DNA of 64,000 nucleotides from an uncultured Clostridium sp. (GCA_903789665.1 CAIFEX010000003.1:62001-126000); one strand, 5' to 3'; numbered from the stretch's first letter, positions 8,904 through 18,572 are shown. Notes: generated by a model not told the origin, from the letters alone. Numbers and translations: made by a program.

Positions 8904-10145
8904 ATGTCTTGTAAAAAATCTGAAAATACAAATGAAAACACAATTAAAGTTTATAATATAAGACAAGCTCTTAAAGAAAATATAAGGGAAGATCAGCTAA
9001 ATGCCCTGGCTTTGGAAAAATCAACGGACAATAGGGCAAAAAACAGTACCAAGGCCAAAATTCATCACAGGGTACCCTTTTACAAAAACAAAAATATAAC
9101 ACTGCCGCTTCTGTCCGCAGTACTCGCTTTAAGTTTCACATGTGCATCCTATTTCTATGAAACCCATATTTCTAAATATGTCGAAAAAAATAGAATTGCC
9201 GCTGAAAACATGGCTCTTCAAGGAAATATATCAGGTGCTTGTTCTCTAGTAGATAGAGCTTCAAATTTACGTCCGAACAACAAAACTCTAAAAGCGGATA
9301 AAATATTTTTACAGGATGGCAAAACTGTGGATTTACATATAAATATTGCAGATAATTACATAAAAGATAAGAACTACAACATGGCTTCGAATGAATTGGA
9401 TGAAGCTGCAAATCTGATATCCGATAAAGCCGGAAACTTTTATTCACTATTAAATAAAAATATAGAAAATAAGAAAATGGATATAACTGTACTGCAGATA
9501 AAAAATGAAATGAACAATAAAAGCAGCATAGAGGATTTGGCTGAACTTTTAAACAAAATATCCAACTACAATGTGAAAGAAGCCAGCGAAACCGCTTTGG
9601 AACTTAGAAAGAGGATAAGTACCGTAGCTTATAACACAGCCAATGAATATTTGAAAAAAAATGATTTCACCTCTGCACTTCAAACTATAAACAAAGGTAT
9701 TGTCTATAATCCAGGAGATAAAAAGCTGATAAAATTTAAACAAGTTGTAATATCTGAAAAAAATTCTTTTGAAACCGCCGAAAAGACTAGAATTCAAAAT
9801 GCCATAGCTTCAGCTGCCCTTGAAGATAAAAACAACAAAACCAATGCAGTTCAAGTAATTTCATCTTCCACTGATATAGATAAATATGGAGATCTCACAA
9901 TCAATGGAACTGTCAAAAACATAGCTACAAAACCCGTAAGTTCCATACAAATATACTACACCATATACGACTGCAACAATGTTGAACTTGGAAACGATTC
10001 TACCTACGTTTATCCCAACCAGCTATCAGTGAATGAAACAGGCAAATTTGAAAATACAGAATATAAAATGCCAAAGGGACATCACTTCAAAATTACAAAA
10101 ATAACCTGGTCATTACCACAGGAGGACAGTCATGAAGATAAATAA
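8904..10145 (+). CDS. Membrane-anchored protein with FxLYD-like C-terminal domain
   Basis: 413 residues. An N-terminal cytoplasmic stretch of about 70 residues precedes a single membrane segment (ITLPLLSAVLALSFTCASYF, about 72-91). An extracellular helical region rich in tetratricopeptide-like pairs follows (about 95-290), then a beta domain (about 305-400) with ITINGTVKN-type and YTIYDCNNVELG motifs resembling FxLYD. Function unknown; the architecture suggests a cell-surface stress sensor or scaffold. It overlaps the protease gene by 14 nt and is probably coupled to it. GGAG precedes the ATG. Confidence 0.6.
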   Translation: MSCKKSENTNENTIKVYNIRQALKENIREDQLNALALEKSTDNRAKNSTKAKIHHRVPFYKNKNITLPLLSAVLALSFTCASYFYETHISKYVEKNRIAAENMALQGNISGACSLVDRASNLRPNNKTLKADKIFLQDGKTVDLHINIADNYIKDKNYNMASNELDEAANLISDKAGNFYSLLNKNIENKKMDITVLQIKNEMNNKSSIEDLAELLNKISNYNVKEASETALELRKRISTVAYNTANEYLKKNDFTSALQTINKGIVYNPGDKKLIKFKQVVISEKNSFETAEKTRIQNAIASAALEDKNNKTNAVQVISSSTDIDKYGDLTINGTVKNIATKPVSSIQIYYTIYDCNNVELGNDSTYVYPNQLSVNETGKFENTEYKMPKGHHFKITKITWSLPQEDSHEDK

Positions 10146-11268
10146 AATTTCTGTTATTATATCGGCAATACTGATAAGTGCCAGTACTGCCGCATGTTTT
10201 ACCATACATAAAAATATGAGGTCCAAACCTTCCGAAAATTTATCCAAGCTGGGAAATATAACTGAAGTAACGAGCACCTCTAAAACAAGGGATCTAAATT
10301 CAATAATCCACGAAAATCAAAAATCAGTGGTATCCTTAGAAGTAAAAAATGGCAGTAAAAGTACAACTGGTTCTGGTTTTATATACGATAAAAAAGGTGA
10401 TATAGTAACCAATGCACATTTGATAAAAGACAGACTTCCTATAATTATAAGAATGGCCGATACTAAAACATACAGGGGAAAACTCCTGGGTAAAAGCGAA
10501 ATTACAGATATAGCCTTAGTCCGGGTTGACGCCTTAAAGGGAAAAAATCCCATGAAAATTTCAAGAGATAAAAAAGCAGATATAGGAGATGAAATAATAG
10601 CGCTTGGAAGTCCGCTCGGCCCTCAAAATACAGCTGACATAGGTATAATAAGCGGATCAAACATAAACTTCAGTCTGGAAAATTATCAATACAAAAATGT
10701 CTACCAGATTTCTGTTCCCGTATCTTCTGGAAATAGCGGCGGTCCTCTTTTAGATAAAAATACAGGACAAGTTATAGGCATAATTTCCACAAAAGCGGAT
10801 AATAAATCAGTGGGTTTCAGTATACCAATAAACCAGGTTACTCCAATGCTGGACAGCTGGTCCTCAAATACAAATACCACCGAATTTTCAACTCAAAATA
10901 GGGATTCATATGAAAATCCAAAACCATCTACAAAAAATGCTGTCTATCTGGTTTCATATTTCTACAGCAGCTTAAATTCCAAAGACTATGTGACTGCTTA
11001 TTCCTTACTTGGATCAGGCTGGCAGGGAAAAATACCCTATGAAAACTTCCGGAAAAGTTACCTTCAAACCATATCTGTAAAGACGGACAATATGCTCTGT
11101 CACCAAATGGAAAATGGCAGCATTGAGGTTTCAGCATCAATCGAGGCATTGGAGGGAAATGAAACAAATTCAGGAACAAACACCTACAATGTAATTTACA
11201 CTATAGGTTATGAAAATAACAGTCTAAAAATTTTAAGCGGTAAAATCACACCCGCAAAACAGCAGTAA
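10132..11268 (+). CDS. HtrA/DegP-like trypsin-type serine protease, no PDZ domain
   Basis: 378 residues. Signal/anchor segment at 5-22, then a chymotrypsin-fold protease with a complete triad: His96 in VTNAHL, Asp126 in TDIALV and Ser202 in SGNSGGPL. HtrA proteins normally end in PDZ domains. Here the C-terminus (about 265-375) is instead an NTF2-like alpha+beta domain with TAYSLLGSGWQ and NVIYTIGYENNSLKIL. Likely extracytoplasmic protein quality control. An AGGAGGACAG site precedes the ATG inside the upstream gene. Confidence 0.82.
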   Translation: MKINKISVIISAILISASTAACFTIHKNMRSKPSENLSKLGNITEVTSTSKTRDLNSIIHENQKSVVSLEVKNGSKSTTGSGFIYDKKGDIVTNAHLIKDRLPIIIRMADTKTYRGKLLGKSEITDIALVRVDALKGKNPMKISRDKKADIGDEIIALGSPLGPQNTADIGIISGSNINFSLENYQYKNVYQISVPVSSGNSGGPLLDKNTGQVIGIISTKADNKSVGFSIPINQVTPMLDSWSSNTNTTEFSTQNRDSYENPKPSTKNAVYLVSYFYSSLNSKDYVTAYSLLGSGWQGKIPYENFRKSYLQTISVKTDNMLCHQMENGSIEVSASIEALEGNETNSGTNTYNVIYTIGYENNSLKILSGKITPAKQQ

Positions 11269-11312
11269 AAAATGAATGCCGCAAAACTGTTTTTTGCAGC
11301 ATTCATTTTTTT
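11267..11312. terminator. Bidirectional terminator between protease gene and thiI
   Basis: AAAAAATGAATG...GCAAAA pairs with TTTTTTGC...CATTCATTTTTT across 11267-11312. T-runs flank both sides, so it can end both convergent units. Confidence 0.85.
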
Positions 11313-11316
11313 AACT

Positions 11317-12459
11317 TCAATTAAAAAATTCGGTATTTTCTATAGCCTCTCCTACAAGAGCATCTATATCCAGAACACTTTCCGCCTTCTTTATCTCCTC
11401 AAGCCTCGGTTTAATTTTGGGATGCTTGGGTACAAAAATGGTACAGCAGTCTTCATAGGGAAGTATTGAAATTTCATAAGTACCAATTTTCCTCGCCACA
11501 TCCATTATATCCACTTTATCCATGGCTATGAGGGGCCTGAACACAGGTCTGTCCGCCGCATCATTGCTTACGACAAGGCTCTCCATGGTCTGGCTTGCAA
11601 CCTGACCTATACTTTCTCCTGTAGTCACGGAATCTATACCGTACCTGGCAGCCAAATCGCAGGCTATTCTCATCATAAATCTCCTCATTATTATAGTCAA
11701 TTCATCTTCCCTGCAATTTTCAATAATACCCATCTGTATTTTTGTGAAGGGAACCACATAGAGATTTACACTCCCCGTATATTTTTTCAATACGCCAGCC
11801 AATTCCTTGACTTTTTCCTTGGCCCTTTCGCTGGTATAAGGGTGGCTGTGAAAATATACATAATTCAAACGTACTCCCCTTCTCGCCATCATATAACCTG
11901 CCACCGGAGAATCTATGCCGCCTGAAAGCAAAAGCATGGTACTGCCGTTAGTACCATAGGGCATTCCCCCTATACCCTTGATTCTCCTTGAATATACATA
12001 GGTTTTATCTCTTATCTCTATATTTACAAAAAAATCAGGTTTTCTTACATCAACAGATAATCCATGTGTATTCTGAAGTATATAGGCTCCAACCTCCCTA
12101 CTTACATCCATGGAAGTTTGAGGAAATTTTTTATTTGCCCTTTTTGTCACAACTTTAAAAGTTTTACCTTCATTTTCCATGGAATTTTCAAGAGCCTGCG
12201 ACTCGATGCTTTCCATGTTGGAATCTACTTCATCCACTACACATATTTCTGATATCCCACATACGTTCTTAAGCCTTTTTATGCCTCTCTTCAAATCATC
12301 ACATTCTATAAACCATCTTCCCTGATCCACCACAAAAGAATAATCAGTGTCCTTAAAAACATTTTTTATATTATTTTTTAACTTTCTCTCAAATTTTCCT
12401 TTATTCAATCCTTTCAGGAATATTTCCGGAGCACATTTCACAAGCAGCAACTTTTTCAT
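11317..12459 (-). CDS. thiI: tRNA 4-thiouridine synthetase ThiI
   Basis: 380-residue enzyme that adenylates tRNA uridine 8 and inserts sulfur (s4U); it may also supply sulfur for thiamine thiazole. A THUMP domain (about 60-165) is followed by a PP-loop ATPase with LLSGGIDSPVAGYMMARRG. The C-terminal rhodanese domain of the E. coli enzyme is absent, as is normal in clostridia and bacilli, where the dedicated desulfurase transfers sulfur directly. Its start overlaps the desulfurase stop (ATGA), so the two are coupled. Confidence 0.94.
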   Translation of the reverse strand: MKKLLLVKCAPEIFLKGLNKGKFERKLKNNIKNVFKDTDYSFVVDQGRWFIECDDLKRGIKRLKNVCGISEICVVDEVDSNMESIESQALENSMENEGKTFKVVTKRANKKFPQTSMDVSREVGAYILQNTHGLSVDVRKPDFFVNIEIRDKTYVYSRRIKGIGGMPYGTNGSTMLLLSGGIDSPVAGYMMARRGVRLNYVYFHSHPYTSERAKEKVKELAGVLKKYTGSVNLYVVPFTKIQMGIIENCREDELTIIMRRFMMRIACDLAARYGIDSVTTGESIGQVASQTMESLVVSNDAADRPVFRPLIAMDKVDIMDVARKIGTYEISILPYEDCCTIFVPKHPKIKPRLEEIKKAESVLDIDALVGEAIENTEFFN

Positions 12460-13592
12460 TTACCTACTCTCCTTAAAAATTTTAAAGATTTGTCAAGCAC
12501 ATCCACAGTATAGTCCACTTCTTCTTTTGAATTATCTTCTCCAAAACTAAATCTTATAGTACCTTTTATATAGTCTTGGGGCAATCCAATAGCTTCCAGT
12601 ACGTGACTGTTTTTACTGCTCTTAGCAGAGCAAGCGGAACCCGTGGAAACATAAATACCTTTTTCTTCCATTATATGAAGCAGTACTTCTCCTCTGACAC
12701 CTATAAATGAAACACTCAGTACATAGGGTGAATACTCCGCTCCACTGCTGTTTATTTTAACCCCATCCATGCCAGCGAGTTTTTCCATGAAATATCTTTT
12801 TACCTCAGCTGTATGGTGAAAATTTTTCTCTCTATTTTCATATATTTTTTCAGCAGCTTTTGCAAGCCCCACAATGGCGGCTAAATTTTCCGTACCCGAT
12901 CTAAGGCCCTTCTCCTGTCCGCCTCCGTATATCAAAGGTCTTGGTTTTAGACCCTTTCTCACGTAGGCGATTCCGATTCCTCTAGGTCCGTGTATCTTAT
13001 GGCCGCTGACAGACAGCAGATCTATGTGCATTTTTTTAACGTCTATATCGTATTTTCCGTATGCCTGAACCGCATCTACATGAAATTTTATCCTACCGCT
13101 CTTTTCCTTTATGAGCTTTCCTATATCTTCAATATACTGGACTGTGCCAATTTCATTGTTCGTATGCATTATGCTGACCAGCTGGGTTTGTTTGTTTATA
13201 TTTTTTTCAAGCTGATCAATATCAATACGTCCGCTGCTGTCCACATCAAGATATGTAACCTTGACTCCGCACTTTTCCAGAGCCCTACAAGTATTCAAAA
13301 CGCTGGGATGCTCTATCTTGGTAGTTATAATTTCGTTCCCGGGCTTTGCAAAACCTCTTATCAAAAAATTATTGCTCTCACTTCCTCCAGATGTAAATAC
13401 TATCTCATCTCCATCACAATTTAAAGTATTTGCAATTGTATTTCTGCTATCATTCATTTTAAGTTCCGCTTTTAATCCAAGAGAATAAGCTGAAGAAGGA
13501 TTTCCATAATAGTTTTTCATAGTATCTGCCATTGAACTCACCACTTCAGCATATGGCCTTGTCGTAGCGCTATTGTCAAAATAAACTTCCAT
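12456..13592 (-). CDS. Cysteine desulfurase (NifS/IscS type) dedicated to ThiI
   Basis: 378-residue PLP enzyme. PLP lysine Lys199 is in SVSGHKIHGPRG; catalytic Cys321 is in STGSACSAKSSKNSH, the longer active loop of group I (IscS/NifS) enzymes and distinct from SufS. It overlaps thiI by 4 nt, matching the NifZ-ThiI pair of Bacillus, so its main acceptor is probably ThiI. ATG start; the upstream gene is divergent. Confidence 0.92.
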   Translation of the reverse strand: MEVYFDNSATTRPYAEVVSSMADTMKNYYGNPSSAYSLGLKAELKMNDSRNTIANTLNCDGDEIVFTSGGSESNNFLIRGFAKPGNEIITTKIEHPSVLNTCRALEKCGVKVTYLDVDSSGRIDIDQLEKNINKQTQLVSIMHTNNEIGTVQYIEDIGKLIKEKSGRIKFHVDAVQAYGKYDIDVKKMHIDLLSVSGHKIHGPRGIGIAYVRKGLKPRPLIYGGGQEKGLRSGTENLAAIVGLAKAAEKIYENREKNFHHTAEVKRYFMEKLAGMDGVKINSSGAEYSPYVLSVSFIGVRGEVLLHIMEEKGIYVSTGSACSAKSSKNSHVLEAIGLPQDYIKGTIRFSFGEDNSKEEVDYTVDVLDKSLKFLRRVGK

Positions 13593-13721
13593 TACTGTCC
13601 ACTCCTTACATATGTAAAATAATCAAAAAATAATAGAATTAACATAACAATATTATCATACTTATAAAAAAATAATAAGGGCATATACTAATCGAAGAAG
13701 TAAAACAAGGAGGATTTCAAA

Positions 13722-14486
13722 ATGAAAATAAGACACATTTTATCAATTGTGTTGTGTGCCATATATATAACACTAAGCTGCACAACTTATGCAGGATCTG
13801 CCGCAGTGGATTCACCTTCCGAAGGGAATATTCCGGATTCATCCTACAGGAATAAAATGATATACCTTACTTTTGACGACGGCCCCAGCACTGAAATCAC
13901 CAACAAAATACTCGACATACTAAAAGAAAAAAATGTTAAAGCCACATTCTTTGTAATAGGTTATAAAATAAGTGACAATGAAAAAACATTGAGGAGAATC
14001 TACAATGAAGGGCACAGCATAGGGCTGCATACCTATACCCACAGGTGCAGCAAAATATATTCAAATGAAGATTCATTTATAAATGAGATGAATAAAACCA
14101 GTGAAGAATTAAAAAGTGTCCTGGGATTCGCACCAAAAATAATAAGATTTCCAACTGGAAGCAAAGGGCATTTGAATGAAAATTTTCTGGAAAGATTACA
14201 TTCTCTCGGATACAGGGTATACGACTGGAACCTATGTTTATCAGACGGCATAGATTACAAAACACCTGTCGACAAGTTATACAGGGAAGGTACAGAAAAA
14301 TGTGTCAATCCCAATAAAATATTTCTTCTTGCCCACTGTGACAGCCGGAATAAAAACACCTGCGAGGTACTGCCCAAAATAATCAATTACTACAAAGACC
14401 TGGGATATGAATTCAAAGCCATCACAAAATATACTCCTGAGTACCATTTCAGGGTGTCAAAATCAAGTATTAATTTACGGGAATGA
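13722..14486 (+). CDS. Secreted polysaccharide deacetylase (NodB/CE4)
   Basis: 254 residues with an N-terminal signal (about 1-25). The CE4 motifs are MIYLTFDDGPS (Asp52, Asp53) and HTYTH (His103, His107), followed by IRFPTGS and LLAHCD. Family members remove N-acetyl groups from peptidoglycan or chitin-like polymers with a bound metal. Substrate is probably peptidoglycan. CAAGGAGGA is 7 nt before the ATG. The 3' end overlaps the convergent gene at 14470 by 17 nt. Confidence 0.87.
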   Translation: MKIRHILSIVLCAIYITLSCTTYAGSAAVDSPSEGNIPDSSYRNKMIYLTFDDGPSTEITNKILDILKEKNVKATFFVIGYKISDNEKTLRRIYNEGHSIGLHTYTHRCSKIYSNEDSFINEMNKTSEELKSVLGFAPKIIRFPTGSKGHLNENFLERLHSLGYRVYDWNLCLSDGIDYKTPVDKLYREGTEKCVNPNKIFLLAHCDSRNKNTCEVLPKIINYYKDLGYEFKAITKYTPEYHFRVSKSSINLRE

Positions 14487-14949
14487 GTCTATTCTGACCC
14501 AGGTCCAATTTATACGCCCTACCGTTTTTTTCGTTTATATAATACCAATCACTGGTGGCAGAATGATCTTCCATACTGTCAAAAACCTGTATAACATAAT
14601 AGGGCACATTATCTCTTACGTCTTCATGATCAAATACGAATCTAGTATTCTCATTCTTATTTTCATAACATTCTGCAGCCTTCTTCACTGCCTGCTCTGT
14701 CGTAATATTTTTTTGTGAAGTGCTGGAAATCCTATTTTTGTTTTTTACAGTGTTTCCATTATCAGTATAAGTACTTTTTCCATAACTTGTTTCCTGGCCT
14801 GTTTTTTTATCCGTTTTTGCCCTGTAAGCTGTATTCTCTCCACTGCTATTATGCCCAGCTATCTTGTATTCATAAACTCCAAAACATATTGCCGCAAGTA
14901 AAATTACCGAAATTATACCGCATACTTTTTTATATTTCCCGCTCTTCAA
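14470..14949 (-). CDS. Membrane-anchored protein of unknown function
   Basis: 159 residues: Lys-rich N-terminus and one membrane segment (about 9-26), a Ser/Thr/Asn-rich linker, then a folded region (about 82-158) with ITTEQAVKKAAECY and SDWYYINEKNGRAYKLDL. The last block resembles PepSY-like or extracellular modulatory domains of firmicutes, but this is weak. It lies 15 nt downstream of the HAD gene and converges on the deacetylase with an overlap of 17 nt. Confidence 0.6.
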   Translation of the reverse strand: MKSGKYKKVCGIISVILLAAICFGVYEYKIAGHNSSGENTAYRAKTDKKTGQETSYGKSTYTDNGNTVKNKNRISSTSQKNITTEQAVKKAAECYENKNENTRFVFDHEDVRDNVPYYVIQVFDSMEDHSATSDWYYINEKNGRAYKLDLGQNRLIPVN

Positions 14950-14964
14950 AATATCACCTCTCCA

Positions 14965-15633
14965 TTACTCACTTTTAACATTGGCAAACCATCTTAACGC
15001 ATAATCAAAAGAATCGACAATCAAATCTGCTTTCGTCAATTCTTGATTGCCGGAATTTAAATTCCTAAAAGCCGTGCAGTACATTCCTGCATTTTTTGAG
15101 GCCTCTACTCCATTTTTTGAATCCTCTACGACCATACAGCGGCTCGGTTTCACTTTCAAAAGTTCCGCAGCTTTTAAAAATATATCCGGTGAAGGTTTGC
15201 TGTTTTTAACGTCATCACCTGAAATAATCTTATAAAAATATTTTTCCAGTTCAAACTTTCCAATGACAATTTCTATAACATTTCTAGGAGAAGATGAAGC
15301 TATCGCCAATTTCAAATTTCTCTCGTAGAAAAATTTTATGAATTTATCCACTCCTTTTATAGGTTCTATATTCTTGTCTTTTTTCAAACTATCCAGGTAA
15401 AGCTTTCTATCTTTTTTTATCAATTCTTCCACAGGGACAGACAAATTATACTTTCTCTTGATTCTCTCCCACTTACAGCAGCTGGTAACACCTATAAAAC
15501 CAAGCTGTTCCTCTTTACTTACCTTTATACCATATTGAGACAGCAAGACATCGTCCAGTTTCCTGTGAAGCGGCTCACTGTCTATTATAACCCCATCCAT
15601 GTCAAAAATAACCGCCTCTATGTTCACATACAC
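14965..15633 (-). CDS. HAD-superfamily phosphatase, beta-phosphoglucomutase-like
   Basis: 222 residues. Motif I is FDMDGVIIDSEP (nucleophile Asp in DxD near residue 10), the cap region follows, motif II is IASSSP, the motif III lysine is near 145, and motif IV is MVVEDSKNGVEA. This matches sugar-phosphate phosphatases and mutases of the HAD IA subgroup. Substrate cannot be told from sequence. Confidence 0.85.
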   Translation of the reverse strand: MYVNIEAVIFDMDGVIIDSEPLHRKLDDVLLSQYGIKVSKEEQLGFIGVTSCCKWERIKRKYNLSVPVEELIKKDRKLYLDSLKKDKNIEPIKGVDKFIKFFYERNLKLAIASSSPRNVIEIVIGKFELEKYFYKIISGDDVKNSKPSPDIFLKAAELLKVKPSRCMVVEDSKNGVEASKNAGMYCTAFRNLNSGNQELTKADLIVDSFDYALRWFANVKSE

Positions 15634-15659
15634 CAGCTCCTTCTCTCAAATTAACATTA

Positions 15660-15694
15660 CAGAAAAAATCAGAGCAGATAACGGCCCTGATTTT
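15660..15694 (-). terminator. Terminator downstream of cfa
   Basis: AAAATCAG...GC / GC..CTGATTTT stem (15665-15672 with 15686-15694), followed on the minus strand by TTTTTTC. Confidence 0.75.
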
Positions 15695-15706
15695 ACACTG
15701 TTAAAT

Positions 15707-16891
15707 TCAATCTTTATATAAATAATCCCTTGTCATGGGAAGTTCATTATTAAGACCCTTGGTAAACAGGAATTGGTGTATATCCACCACTCCATAATGA
15801 AAAGATGCCGCGCAGGCATTTAGATAAAGTCTCCACATTCTAATAAATCTATCATCTTTAATTTTCTTTATCTCATCCAGGTTATTTTCAAAATTTTCAG
15901 CCCAGCATTTCAATGTCATGTAATAGTGAAGCCTAAGGCTCTCTGCATCTACCAGGTGAAGATCATTGTCCGCCATTAAACTTACTAACTCCCTTATAGA
16001 TGGAATGTATCCTCCTGGAAATATGTATTTCTTTATCCATTCGTTTGCCTCGCCTTCCTTTTGTGCAGTAATACAATGTAAAAGAGATACACCGCTTTCC
16101 TTCAACATGTCTCTAACATCCTTCATATAAACGGGCAAATTTTTTCTGCCTGAATGTTCAATCATTCCTACGCTAACTATTCTGTCAAACTTATCTGTTT
16201 TTCCTACAAGCTCCCTGTAATCCATCAATTTTATTTCAACTTTTCCCTCCAGATTATTTTCCCTGACCTTTTCAGAAGCTTTTTTGAACTGTTCTTTGCT
16301 TAAAGTTACTCCCAGTGCATTTACTCCATATTTTTTGGCAGCTTCAATTACAAGCTCTCCCCAACCGCATCCTATATCCAGAAGCCTCTGTCCCTCTTTT
16401 AAATTGAGCTTTTTCAATATGTAATTTACTTTGTTCACCTGGGCATCATATATAGAATCATTTTCATTTTTAAAATAAGCACAGGAATAGGTCATGGTTT
16501 TATCCAGCCAGAGACTGTAAAAATCATTTCCCAAATCATAATGATACTGCACGTCTTTTTTGCTTTTCTTTAAAGTATTTGGAAGAACCTTGTATATTTT
16601 TGAAAAGCTGTCCGCTTTATGTAAAAAGCTTTCTTTGTTCTTATATATAGATTCTATTATTTCTCTGACATTTCCATCAAAATCCAGCGTTTTATCCATA
16701 TAAGCTTCTCCCAAAGTGAGAAAGGGATCTCTTACGATGTCTTTATTAGGTATATCTTTATTTATATATATCTTGAATTTTTCCTGTCCTTCTCCATACT
16801 TTTCTTCTGTGCCGTCCCAATACCTCACTTTAAAAGTATCCGAAAACAAATTTTTTAAAAACTTTTCAAAAAACATTTTGTCTAAACTCAT
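15707..16891 (-). CDS. cfa: Cyclopropane-fatty-acyl-phospholipid synthase
   Basis: 394-residue SAM-dependent enzyme that methylenates cis double bonds of membrane phospholipid acyl chains, usually for acid or solvent tolerance. The SAM motif is LLDIGCGWGELVIEAAKKYG. Other family blocks are HYDLGNDFYSLWLD, MTYSCAYF, and SVGMIEHSG. AAGGGGT precedes the ATG. Monocistronic and ended by the terminator at 15660-15694. Confidence 0.94.
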   Translation of the reverse strand: MSLDKMFFEKFLKNLFSDTFKVRYWDGTEEKYGEGQEKFKIYINKDIPNKDIVRDPFLTLGEAYMDKTLDFDGNVREIIESIYKNKESFLHKADSFSKIYKVLPNTLKKSKKDVQYHYDLGNDFYSLWLDKTMTYSCAYFKNENDSIYDAQVNKVNYILKKLNLKEGQRLLDIGCGWGELVIEAAKKYGVNALGVTLSKEQFKKASEKVRENNLEGKVEIKLMDYRELVGKTDKFDRIVSVGMIEHSGRKNLPVYMKDVRDMLKESGVSLLHCITAQKEGEANEWIKKYIFPGGYIPSIRELVSLMADNDLHLVDAESLRLHYYMTLKCWAENFENNLDEIKKIKDDRFIRMWRLYLNACAASFHYGVVDIHQFLFTKGLNNELPMTRDYLYKD

Positions 16892-16976
16892 ATTATTACC
16901 CCTTTTTTATATATTCTGTATACCAATAGGCAGAGATACCCTTATTTAAAGAGCCCTCCGCCTAACTTTCCAAAAG

Positions 16977-18329
16977 TCAATTCGATTCTTCTATCTTCTT
17001 CGGGCAATTTTGAGAACTTATTTTTTTGGGAATATATATTTTCAAATTTTCTATTCTCTTTTCATCTACTTTTTCTACTTTAAAAGTGACATCTCCATAT
17101 TCTACAGTATTATCTTCCCCCTCTTTAGGAATACTTCCCAAGAGTTCTACTACAAACCCACCTATCGTATCTGAGTTCTCCGATTTTAAGTTGAGATTCA
17201 AAAATTCATTTACTTCATCTATAGACAACAGCCCGCTTACCAGATAAGTGTTCTGATCAATCTTATTTATATACTGATCATTGTCATCATATTCATCAAA
17301 TATATTTCCCATCACTTCTTCAATTAAATCCTCTATTGTTACAATTCCTGAAAATCCGCCATATTCATCGATCAAAATTGCCATATGATTTTTCGTGCTC
17401 TGAAGCTCTTTAAAAAGTACATCTATATTTTTGTTTTCCGGCACGAAATAAGGAGCTCTCAACATTGATTCTATATCAATATCTTCCACAGGAGTTTTCA
17501 TCAATTTGGCAAATAAATCCTTAATATAAAGTATTCCCACTATATTGTCTATTTCATCCTTATATACGGGTATTCTGGAATATTTTTCCTGAACAATGCT
17601 TTCTACCGTACCGGCACTCAAATCGTCTATGTCTATGACAAATACTTCCGTTCTGGGAGTCATTACCTCTTTGGCCAGTTTATCGTCAAATTTAAAGACT
17701 CCCTCTATCATTTCTTTCTCGGATTGATTAAACACGCCTGTTTCCTGACCCTCTTCGAGCATAGATCTAATCTCCTCTTCAGATACCTTATTTTCGATAT
17801 CTTCTGTACTTATATTAAACAGCTTCATTAGAATGGTTGTGGATCCAGATAACAATTTCACAAAGGGCAGCATCAATTTACTTATGAATAAAATGGGTTT
17901 TATAAATGTCATAGACATTTTTTCTGAATTCTGAAGTGCAATTCTCTTTGGGAGTAATTCTCCAAATACAAGAGTGACATATGACAACAACAGCGTAATC
18001 ACAATAACAGATATCTTATCACTATAGGGGATACTAAACTTATCCAAAAAAGATGCAAACCTCGTGGACAATGTAGTGGCTGCAAATGCACTGGCAAAAA
18101 AACCAGCAAGAGTTATTCCCACCTGTATAGTAGCCAAAAAATTATTAGGTTCTTTTAATAGATTCAGTATTATCTTTGCCTTTTTATCCCCCTGTTCTGC
18201 TAAATAATTTATCCTGCTTCTATTCAAAGCAACCACAGCCATCTCTATGGCCGAAAAAAATGCATTAATCACCGTGAGTATTAATATCAGCATTACCTCG
18301 AATATTATACCCTGCCAGGTAACTTCCAT
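16977..18329 (-). CDS. CNNM/CorC family membrane protein (HlyC/CorC type)
   Basis: 450 residues: an N-terminal DUF21 domain with about four membrane segments (1-190), a pair of CBS domains (about 205-325, with MTPRTEVF and GILYIKDL), and a C-terminal CorC_HlyC domain. Members are linked to Mg2+ or Co2+ efflux and divalent cation homeostasis; the older label 'hemolysin' has little support. The gene follows a hairpin (18371-18397) and a tRNA remnant on the same strand. Confidence 0.88.
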   Translation of the reverse strand: MEVTWQGIIFEVMLILILTVINAFFSAIEMAVVALNRSRINYLAEQGDKKAKIILNLLKEPNNFLATIQVGITLAGFFASAFAATTLSTRFASFLDKFSIPYSDKISVIVITLLLSYVTLVFGELLPKRIALQNSEKMSMTFIKPILFISKLMLPFVKLLSGSTTILMKLFNISTEDIENKVSEEEIRSMLEEGQETGVFNQSEKEMIEGVFKFDDKLAKEVMTPRTEVFVIDIDDLSAGTVESIVQEKYSRIPVYKDEIDNIVGILYIKDLFAKLMKTPVEDIDIESMLRAPYFVPENKNIDVLFKELQSTKNHMAILIDEYGGFSGIVTIEDLIEEVMGNIFDEYDDNDQYINKIDQNTYLVSGLLSIDEVNEFLNLNLKSENSDTIGGFVVELLGSIPKEGEDNTVEYGDVTFKVEKVDEKRIENLKIYIPKKISSQNCPKKIEESN

Positions 18330-18370
18330 GCTAAATCAAACGTCCTTTCATTTACTTTTTAAAAATAAAT

Positions 18371-18397
18371 AGGAATTAGATGATAAGTCTAATTCCT
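18371..18397 (-). terminator. Hairpin between tRNA remnant and CNNM gene
   Basis: Perfect 10-bp stem AGGAATTAGA / TCTAATTCCT with a 7-nt loop, followed on the minus strand by ATTTATTTTTAAA. It lies 41 nt before the CNNM start codon and may end upstream transcripts or act in the leader. Confidence 0.5.
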
Positions 18398-18523
18398 GCA
18401 ATAAAATTCTTTATTTATATTAATATCTTATGATCCATATAAATCATTCTTATCATTTAAAATGCAGTTAAATAGTGGTTTACCAAAGTTCATAGTTCAT
18501 ATAAGACAAAGTTAACAAAACTC

Positions 18524-18572
18524 TGGCTGGGATGGGTCAAAATCCACTGCCTTACCACTTGGCCACACCCCA
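18524..18572 (-). pseudogene. tRNA-Gln(UUG) remnant lacking the T-arm
   Basis: The minus strand gives acceptor 5' strand TGGGGTG, a normal D-arm (GCCAAGTGGTAAGGC) and the anticodon loop TTTTGAC (UUG). It then jumps straight to acceptor 3' strand CATCCCA, discriminator G and CCA. All seven acceptor pairs can still form, one as G-U. About 26 nt (3' anticodon stem, variable loop, T-arm) are missing, so it cannot be a normal tRNA. The rest of the gap 18330-18684 shows only the hairpin at 18371-18397. Confidence 0.75.
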
